Assembly: GCA_029204225.1 (NCBI GenBank)
Contig: CM055097.1
Coordinates: 36,628,976 to 36,692,975 of the forward strand
Source of the DNA: Diphasiastrum complanatum
Taxonomy: Eukaryota; Streptophyta; Lycopodiopsida; Lycopodiales; Lycopodiaceae
Length of the DNA stretch: 64,000 nt
Direction of reading: 5' to 3'
Part shown: piece by piece, positions 61,401 to 64,000 of the stretch
Position numbering within the stretch: position 1 is the first letter of the stretch
Layout of the letters: every line of letters starts with the position of its first letter
The notes under the pieces: model-generated
Databases searched by the model: none
Seen by the model: the letters and a program-made list of their open reading frames with translations, nothing else
What the model was told of the DNA's origin: nothing
Program-made: the position numbers and the translations under genes

Positions 61401-62295
61401 GTCTTTTCCCAAAGTTACATTTACTTTGTCAAGATTCATAATGTGGAAAGTCAAACTATCTACATAATTTTGAATCCTCAACGGTAGGTGAGGGACAATC
61501 TGGTCCCAAATTTGTCGATCCTTGCCTATTTGTTTTTTTTCACCACAAATTTGTGATCACTTGGCACAATGGCTACTTTGAGCATCTGCACCAATTTAGA
61601 GTTTATAAAATTGTGAGTTGAACCATCAGTGATTTTCTTTTTGCGTTCCAGACAGTGTTCTGCTATCTGGAAGGCCCACGTTCCAGAACGAGAGTTTCGG
61701 AATGTGGTTGTAGCAAAAAGCATTTGTTTGCAACCATGCTATATAGCATATACAATATGTATGTATAAAAGCTAAAAAAGAGACTCTAGATAATGTTTCA
61801 TTGTCTACAATGCCCGTGTTTTGGAACATATGTCCATATGTTGGGGATTTGCAAGGCAACTACAATGTTTTTAAGATGTAGATGAAACTGAGATTTTTAT
61901 TTTCTAGAATAGTGTTGCTTTTCTAGTTCAAGCTTGTATATGCTTGTTTGTATTGATGATTTGTAGTTGTATGTGTTTCGGTACATGAACACCTATCTAT
62001 CTCCCTTTTTCTTTTCAAGCTCTATTTTATAGAAGCAACATATATGATGAGCCAAGAATGTTTCCTTTGAAGTAACATAGCTATAATATGCCTCATGTAG
62101 AAAAATAGATTGAACTATCAAGCCTTGAGACTGAAAATTGAAATTGTGACTGTGCTTCACTAGGTGGCCCAACTGATGGCTTTGACGGATCTTGTTCGTA
62201 AACCTTTGTTAGCTTTGGCAAGGTTAACACTTGGAGCTCTTATCGTGATTGATGTCCATGCCCGTGATGTTGTGCAACAATTGATAAATGAAAAG
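37332..62295 (+). CDS. DNAH1: Axonemal inner-arm dynein heavy chain, DNAH1 type (19 exons, partial)
   Basis: This is the heavy chain of a single-headed inner-arm dynein that drives microtubule sliding in motile axonemes. In a plant that means the flagella of sperm. Exons: 37332-37435, 37581-37733, 37851-38009, 42296-42389, 42548-42828, 42937-43176, 44906-45185, 45365-45616, 45693-45877, 46037-46131, 46924-47108, 50581-50826, 51060-51413, 52479-52742, 54431-54820, 55003-55230, 55429-55521, 55607-55768 and 62164-62295. All 18 introns are GT-AG and all phases agree, giving 1,299 codons without a stop. Landmarks match DNAH1 specifically: DPKVMVPF...PRQVEVERKRR at the start, RLQICFKAEDP, LTRPEVI, FEQMQSQT, DVGKGWFN and LYLEPIFSS-like YLEPIFSSPDIQTQLP, NDELLQILSQ and VIDVHARDVV in the linker. 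Human DNAH1 has about 200 residues before the first landmark, so one or more 5' exons are unlocated. AAA1-AAA6 lie beyond the window. Confidence 0.93.
37581..37733 (+). CDS. DNAH1: DNAH1 exon B
   Basis: Encodes KRRLFAMQHIEDLLVKEGLL and then WFDNYDFETRLPSKW, the conserved FDNxDFxTRxPxxW segment of the DNAH1 tail. It joins in phase 2 on both sides. Confidence 0.9.
37851..38009 (+). CDS. DNAH1: DNAH1 exon C, beta-barrel-like module
   Basis: Encodes FEAKSTIWKYCTVLDYKDD and TNTYLVKWDDTGQVSWLPR. The pattern W..C.VLDY......YLVKWDD.G..SWLPR is that of a small SH3/Tudor-like barrel and aligns with the KYKWCEVGVLDYDEE region of human DNAH1. The 4.29 kb intron 3 follows. Confidence 0.92.
38880..39200. 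repeat. Dispersed intronic repeat, copy 1
   Basis: About 320 bp in intron 3 aligns over its length with 46,500-46,800 in intron 10. Shared blocks include TTGCTCTTT, GGGATGCCATA against GGATGCCATA, and GTCTAAGACTTTGT followed by AGTGGAC. No coding potential or clear ends. Confidence 0.6.
39753..39962. repeat. Perfect 105-bp tandem duplication
   Basis: 39753-39857 and 39858-39962 appear identical base for base. Each unit is built of GGAATAGGAACATGAAGAAT-type submotifs. It lies inside the GGAAC-rich element. Confidence 0.9.
40083..40507 (-). mobile_element. Copia 3' LTR, 425 bp
   Basis: The plus strand begins TGTAGGAAA and ends TTTCTAACA, good TG...CA ends. On the minus strand it is directly preceded by the polypurine tract AAGGAGGGTG. 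GGAAC at 40078-40082 sits at its outer edge. No 5' LTR survives. Confidence 0.7.
40508..41723 (-). pseudogene. Copia reverse transcriptase and RNase H relic
   Basis: The minus strand reads HGDLNEEVYLQQPAGF, NGLYGLKQAPRMWYQK and the catalytic ILLYVDDITVTGSN. It continues with QFMHAPMTSHWKVLKRIFRY, FSDLDWGGDQDTRRSTSGHC, SSEAKYRA-like sequence, ARTKHIEIHYHFVRERL and DNIADLLT. Reverse transcriptase and RNase H are thus in the right order, with YVDD intact. A stop and frameshift near 40,920 and others near 40,830 separate RNase H pieces. The 5' side is truncated in the GDLNEE region, so gag, protease and integrase are gone. It is inserted antisense in dynein intron 3. Confidence 0.88.
42296..42389 (+). 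CDS. DNAH1: DNAH1 exon D
   Basis: Encodes LQICFKAEDPLLFAKRLATA and HKLRQEAENLS, matching IQLLFCAEDPCMFAQRVVQA of human DNAH1. Acceptor TTTTGCAG; donor TCA|GTTAGT. Confidence 0.9.
42548..42828 (+). CDS. DNAH1: DNAH1 exon E
   Basis: Encodes RYNLFIASMPTDDIPPIRQD, EVNLEYARVMNKITLDG and FILPLEIRSFQESPQPPL. The block EVxLxYxRxMNKIxxD is shared with DNAH1. Confidence 0.92.
42937..43176 (+). CDS. DNAH1: DNAH1 exon F
   Basis: Encodes CLTRPEVIITTVKLRAENYK and LDDFEQMQSQTSEQTSGYLK, close to LLTRPEVITALSKVRAECNK and LEEFEQIQSQTFSQVQMFLK of human DNAH1. These two blocks are the best evidence for the DNAH1 subtype. Confidence 0.94.
43466..44340. mobile_element. Foldback/MITE-type element with 10-bp target duplication
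   Basis: An 875-bp element in dynein intron 6, flanked by the identical 10-mer AAAGAGGGCA (43456-43465 and 44341-44350). Its ends are GGTACC-rich inverted arms. A second well-matched inverted segment of about 65 bp (about 43621-43685 against 44141-44205, with GGGCAATATGGGTAT, CTTGAAGCTCTTGACGAGAG and TGCAGGTTGCCGGT) lies further in. The middle carries the GC-rich block 43844-43935. No transposase. The duplication length suggests Mutator-type mobilisation. Confidence 0.75.
43844..43935. repeat. GC-rich block of short G/C palindromes
   Basis: Runs such as GGGGGGCTCTGCCCC, CCCCCCGCCGGGGGGCT and GGGGGGCTACCGCCCCC form small hairpins. The block stands out sharply from surrounding AT-rich sequence. 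The open frames across it have no family match. Confidence 0.7.
44906..45185 (+). CDS. DNAH1: DNAH1 exon G
   Basis: Encodes IRGSFKDVGKGWFNIHERSM, YECSKMRRYLRMVHYLMEDS and VRFLVEDALVKY, the KGWxNxxExxxExYxxSKxRxxxxxVxYMxxDxxRFLVxDxL region of the stem. The acceptor is TTACAG just before T at 44906. Confidence 0.93.
45365..45616 (+). CDS. DNAH1: DNAH1 exon H
   Basis: Eighty-four codons, phase 0 on both sides: KKPPLFAMELVIVDMGHFEY, SFDNAVTSLQSISRLEPLIM and HIPMIDAVQLSEPKVQKLRS. Confidence 0.92.
45693..45877 (+). CDS. DNAH1: DNAH1 exon I
   Basis: Helical tail segment: ITIAQTYLAEYSSFESLLQL, DVGKYKTELEARKPSLKDLL and VQTHKADQDKLETR. The intron on its left is only 76 bp. Confidence 0.92.
46037..46131 (+). 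CDS. DNAH1: DNAH1 exon J
   Basis: Encodes IPSTISFGPFTVTCKKVRSL and LVQKKAQLNDI, matching the SSIIIGPFYINTDNVKQSLS region of DNAH1. It ends in phase 1. Confidence 0.9.
46500..46800. repeat. Dispersed intronic repeat, copy 2
   Basis: The second copy of the repeat at 38,880-39,200, here in dynein intron 10 and in the same orientation. It is diverged, with small insertions and deletions. Confidence 0.6.
46924..47108 (+). CDS. DNAH1: DNAH1 exon K
   Basis: Encodes LIGQEIAHKFEEKERQLKVK and AHTPEEVASQREMILSLPMK, equivalent to the conserved PNSIEELAELREWMKGIPE block before the dynein linker. A 3.47 kb intron follows. Confidence 0.9.
47787..48222. mobile_element. GGAACC-rich palindromic element, same family
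   Basis: Begins CATAGTTGCCCGTTCC and ends with GGTTCC...GGAACCATGGGTCAC, an imperfect inverted end. Inside are repeated TAGGAACGGT and CCTAGGAAC motifs and GGTACGGTACCG. The flanks AAGAGCA and AAGAGGCA are a possible decayed target duplication. It is in dynein intron 11. Confidence 0.5.
48223..50580. other. Remainder of dynein intron 11, nothing recognised
   Basis: T-rich on the sense strand. No domain, repeat end or tandem structure noticed. Confidence 0.5.
50581..50826 (+). CDS. DNAH1: DNAH1 exon L
   Basis: Eighty-two codons: YAISDHDFSQKWECQAWPSK, LEKLVEKTEKALSTDNERYQ and TSFAQYTDLMQ. The D-FxxxWxxxxWPxK pattern is typical of axonemal dynein linker approaches. Confidence 0.93.
51060..51413 (+). 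CDS. DNAH1: DNAH1 exon M
   Basis: One hundred and eighteen codons: REILFGVPTTDYSRLRKTIE, YEPFYYLWTSADDWKKSYQK and WMNEPFEKLNSEEVERNVAD. This is the start of the linker domain (DHC_N2), matching YLDLWTTASDW and WMNDPLSAIDAEQLEKNV of human DNAH1. Confidence 0.95.
52479..52742 (+). CDS. DNAH1: DNAH1 exon N
   Basis: Linker: NFKPYVPLIVALRQSGMQPR, HWDQLSSELKMDLHLNESFT and IAGKEYSIETALLKMEADWK. The GMQPRHWDQLS and AGKEYSIExALxKMExxW blocks are conserved dynein linker sequence. Confidence 0.95.
52743..54430. other. Dynein intron 14, nothing recognised
   Basis: No transposon domain seen. The open frame leading into exon O from 54254 has no dynein similarity before the TTTTTTGCAG acceptor and is intronic. 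Confidence 0.5.
54431..54820 (+). CDS. DNAH1: DNAH1 exon O
   Basis: The longest exon (130 codons): LLQQLDDHIAMTQSMTFSPF, KEPFEEKILKWESQLLLVSE and WMYLEPIFSSPDIQTQLPIE. LDDHIxxTQxMxxSPxxxPFE and YLEPIFSSxDI are the best-known signatures of the dynein linker. Confidence 0.96.
55003..55230 (+). CDS. DNAH1: DNAH1 exon P
   Basis: Encodes LIDMVQKGLADYLETKRLAF, SRFFFLSNDELLQILSQAKN and VQPHLHKCFEAISELDF, with the universally conserved FFLSNDELLxILSQ. Confidence 0.96.
55429..55521 (+). CDS. DNAH1: DNAH1 exon Q
   Basis: Thirty-one codons: VPFATTMQPIGNVENWLSEV and EKKMKESILNQ, the VExWLxxVExxM segment of the linker. Confidence 0.93.
55607..55768 (+). CDS. DNAH1: DNAH1 exon R
   Basis: Encodes RTDWVQTWPGQVVLCGSSVY and WTQQVEDAINQGNLQNYFDN, the WxxxxPGQVxxxxxxxxWTxxVExAI motif of the late linker. 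A 6.4 kb intron full of transposons follows. Confidence 0.95.
56219..56285 (-). pseudogene. Small inverted hAT fragment
   Basis: This stretch is the reverse complement, with few changes, of hAT sequence at about 56,850-56,915. On the minus strand it encodes GAHQPHMDREATQAVASLIY. It forms an inverted repeat with the larger plus-strand hAT relic, with the Ty3 gag fragment between them. Confidence 0.8.
56325..56635 (+). pseudogene. Ty3 gag fragment, third copy of the family
   Basis: FQYRDNPKGPDGKAHGLGFS, MMEPEPSVGNDQWNYN, QQQQSRQWTRAPLDALDVEK and ITEVLN match 16,797-17,085 of the first Ty3 relic (QWTRAPLGCFACEENHRVAE there). The knuckle cysteines are lost. Its frame differs by one from the hAT frame that follows at once, so it is a breakpoint and not a fusion protein. 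Confidence 0.75.
56636..58065 (+). pseudogene. hAT transposase relic (BED finger and DUF659 region)
   Basis: Begins WDEVDVVRRVADKTNKTGQK and the BED-type finger VHCRYCLVEFAASLTHLKGHLLG. Then come ATQAVASLIYKLNLPFAITD, SDGWTDVR and, after a frameshift near 57,140, FLRAVDCNRGGRVISAEFMY, VVTVVTDNATNCVQMG and HTPCAAHDIDLLMGDIG. This is the standard plant hAT order: BED finger, GWTD, VVTDNAxNxxxxG, TPCAAHxIDLxxxDI. A TGA follows LVYELMD at 57808. About 57,955-58,060 resembles the next hAT segment (MTEL, stop, FIWETRW). The C-terminal dimerisation region is missing. It is GC-rich relative to its surroundings and lies in dynein intron 18. Confidence 0.85.
58554..58940 (-). pseudogene. hAT transposase C-terminal remnant, minus strand
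   Basis: The minus strand reads VELRDIWEHRCRLIHFVAHL, LHPMW and, after a frameshift, FKREVGVFGHHVGHHAAL and NPSRQEKAVTWWNLYGSGCP followed by ALQKLALRVLSQ. This is the HxxLHP and TWWxxYGxxxPxLQxLAxRVLS region of the hAT dimerisation domain. It supplies the part missing from the plus-strand copy but in the opposite orientation. Confidence 0.8.
59119..59397 (-). pseudogene. hAT BED-finger N-terminus, minus strand
   Basis: LWGEVDQDPEFVRSDVRSGM then GWTCRFCHGRFVSTLSRLKGHLLG is a BED-type zinc finger (C..C...L..H) like that at 56,690. Together with 58,554-58,940 in the same orientation it looks like one hAT copy that has lost its centre. Confidence 0.75.
59500..59840. repeat. AAACCCTA-rich degenerate tandem repeat
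   Basis: AAACCCTA-type motifs recur at about 59506, 59514, 59556, 59632, 59709 and 59794. A unit of about 160 bp containing CTGCTTTTTG / CCGCTTTTTG, AACCCTAA, TTATCTCTCTA, GGTACAGTCTCTCT and CTCTCTC is present twice (about 59,595-59,700 and 59,752-59,860). It lies 5' of the minus-strand hAT copy and may be its subterminal or promoter region. Confidence 0.6.
60026..60057. repeat. Perfect 32-bp palindrome
   Basis: A perfect palindrome centred on TTCATGAA at 60041/60042, with GTACCACGG arms. It is followed at about 60064-60098 by a second hairpin (CCCACGGTT / AACCGTGGG). The end TTCTATG mirrors the CATAG termini of the GGTACC/GGAAC element family. Confidence 0.9.
60110..60376 (+). mobile_element. 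Copia LTR remnant
   Basis: Sequence ending CATAACA immediately before a Met-tRNA primer-binding site. The left end is not defined, and no gag or pol follows in recognisable form. Confidence 0.35.
60377..60388 (+). other. Copia primer-binding site
   Basis: TGGTATCAAAGC, one mismatch from the usual TGGTATCAGAGC, directly after a CA end. Confidence 0.6.
61362..61646 (-). pseudogene. Ty3/gypsy aspartic protease relic
   Basis: The minus strand reads ITDGSTHNFINSKLVQMLKV and SDHKFVV. After a stop and frameshift it reads LTFHIMNLDKVNVTLGKDYL and YF. The usual form is DSGSTHNFIS...LGxDWL; the Ser of D-S-G is missing. It lies antisense in dynein intron 18. Confidence 0.6.
62164..62295 (+). CDS. DNAH1: DNAH1 exon S (last in window)
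   Basis: Forty-four codons: QLMALTDLVRKPLLALARLT, LGALIVIDVHARDVVQQLIN and EK. This is the LxALIVIxVHAxDVVxxL motif just before AAA1. Donor AAAAG|GTACAA. The motor domains must be encoded to the right. Confidence 0.95.
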
Positions 62296-63037
62296 GTACA
62301 ATCGAGTCATACTTTTGCATATTTGATTCACTTTGTGAGTAGCGTCTTAGCATTTCAGTAGGTGAGTACTTTAATATTTCAAGGCTCATTTTGGAGGTTG
62401 GTTAGTGACATGATCAAATTACATGTAAATGGTGCATTGGGATGTGAGGGATAGAAAATGGCTTTACGTACATGCAAAGAGTTTTTGAAAGCTAAGGTTG
62501 TGAGTTGATAATAAAGGTGATTGGATCAAGCTATAGTATGAAGGGAGACAATAGGATATAGTATGATATTAACATGCTCCAATATCAACAATCTATGGTA
62601 CCAACCGTCAGAATTAATGTTTATTTTCTATCCCTAATATTATTATCTATGTTTAGCCATGCCTGCGACCCATTAATAGGGGCTTGTATTCAGCATATTT
62701 AGGTTGACTAGATTGTGACTGAAGTTGGAGGTTCTAGTGCTTGATTTAGAGCACAAGTTTAGCTATAGATAGGTCTTGGGTACTTTAACCCTATTTAGAG
62801 ACTATCATTTAGGAAATTGCTTTAAAGCTGCTTGTTCATTATTAGACTAGAGACATGATGGCTAAAATCTATATTATCTAGCGCAGCCCTACCACATTTT
62901 CAATGCGACATAGTTGGAGTATCTCATCACTTGTGTTCTCTTTCATGTGTTTGTCTATTGTTTAATTACAGTAGGAATCTTATCTTGGTTGCTTGTAAGA
63001 ACAAGTCGGTTTTCTAACACCATCATCAAATACATAT
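62296..63037. other. Start of dynein intron 19, nothing recognised
   Basis: Begins with the exon S donor GTACAA. AT-rich, with no dynein-like exon and no transposon domain before the LINE relic. Confidence 0.45.
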
Positions 63038-63850
63038 ATGTTCTTACCAAATTACCCCCCCTGCTGCCGCACAGTAGAAGCCTCCCCCCCCTCCGGTCCT
63101 CCTCCCCCTCCTGTCCCTCCCACTCCCATGTCTACGCCATCTGATCCACAACAGACTCCTACACATTTCACTGCTCCGGACACACCCTTCCTATCTAATG
63201 CTGACCACACCGCCTCCAAATCCTTTGAAATTTTCCTAGCCTACCACCTGAAGGAGTTGAAAGCAGATGTACAGGCCTTGAAGCTGGAAATCATCCAACT
63301 ACGCACGGAGAACCATCAGCTTCGGACAAAAATGGATAACAAGCATGCTTCCCAACCACAAGAAGAGACAATGACGAAGATACAAGACCTGGAACAGCAA
63401 CTGAGCCAACACAAAGAATCGACCAAAACATGGGCATCTATCCTCCCAAATGACAAAGGTGCCAGCCCACCATGGATAGCCGATGGCAGAAGTAAGTCTT
63501 CCCCCTCTCTCATCATTCGTTTCCGCTACTCTTACGGAAGAAAAGCTTCGGGATTCCAAAGCTCTCAATATTAGGGTGCGAGGCATTGTTGATACCCAAA
63601 ACACCATTGAAGAAGCACTACCCTAGGACACAATGCAGATGGTTTGGATCCTCCACCTTACGTCACCTAAGTGTCGTAAAGAAACCTTGCGGAAAAGAGC
63701 TAAGATCTTCATGGACAATGATCTTACCTATATCCAGGTTGAAGAGCGACGCCAAGCATTCCAAATCGCCAAAGCTATCGAAAGACGGGTGATCTATCGT
63801 GATGGAGTTGTTCGGTACCTTGATTGTACTGCATCCGGAAACAGCCTATA
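63038..63850 (+). pseudogene. LINE ORF1-like relic
   Basis: A Pro-rich N-terminus (PPSGPPPPPVPPTP) is followed by a coiled coil (LKELKADVQALKLEIIQLRT, ENHQLRTKM, KIQDLEQQLSQHKES). After a frameshift comes LRDSKALNIRVRGIVDTQNT and, past a stop, RKRAKIFMDNDLTYIQVEER with VIYRDGVVRYLD. Coiled coil, then NIRVRGI, then IFxDxDLT is the layout of ORF1 proteins of plant L1-like LINEs, which bind the element's RNA. WKCNGIHSS at about 63,910 may begin the ORF2 endonuclease. At least two disruptions make this copy non-functional. It probably lies in the next dynein intron. Confidence 0.55.
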
Positions 63851-64000
63851 GAAAATTGGGGTCCCCGGGCATGGGAGCATCTCGAGACCCCTTCCAAACC
63901 ACTTGCATCTTGGAGTATGGAAGTGTAATGGCATACACTCATCATCTACGGCTGGAGATCTTACCGATTCATCACAGGCAGAGATATACTTTTTTTATGG

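Overview
The window comes from the nuclear genome of a land plant that makes swimming sperm. A fern is the best guess; a lycophyte, bryophyte, cycad or ginkgo would also fit. Two facts support this. One gene is a plant-type remorin. The other is an intact axonemal inner-arm dynein heavy chain of the DNAH1 type, which flowering plants and conifers lack. Genes are sparse, introns are long and filled with repeats, and decayed retrotransposons take up most of the rest.

Left end (1-6,360): the 5' part of a remorin gene on the minus strand. Its large first coding exon lies at 2,812-4,487, a 2.56 kb intron carries a (CT)n tract of about 47 units, and a second exon lies at 166-247. The remaining exons run off the left edge. 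The gene's likely core promoter is just right of 4,487.

Middle (6,370-36,550): no intact host gene was found. In order there are a LINE zinc-binding remnant, a 306-bp-arm hairpin, a SWIM zinc-finger remnant, a MITE with a 9-bp target duplication, a Ty3/gypsy gag-pol relic cut into by a Copia element, two more Copia elements on the minus strand, a second relic of the same Ty3 family, a Copia RNase H remnant and a probable hAT tail. Every coding region here is broken by stops, frameshifts or lost catalytic residues.

Right part (37,332-62,295): nineteen consecutive exons of the DNAH1-type dynein on the plus strand, joined by eighteen GT-AG introns. They give 1,299 codons without a stop, covering the N-terminal tail and the linker up to just before AAA1. 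The true 5' end was not located, and the motor domain lies beyond the right edge. The introns hold a family of palindromic GGTACC/GGAAC-rich elements with CATAG ends, a truncated Copia element, a Ty3 gag fragment next to rearranged hAT fragments, a Copia primer-binding site and a Ty3 protease relic.

Right end (63,038-64,000): a LINE ORF1-like relic, apparently inside the next dynein intron. I saw no rRNA, tRNA or CRISPR array. The two host genes are functionally unrelated (membrane scaffold and flagellar motor). The most unusual material in the window is in its repeats.
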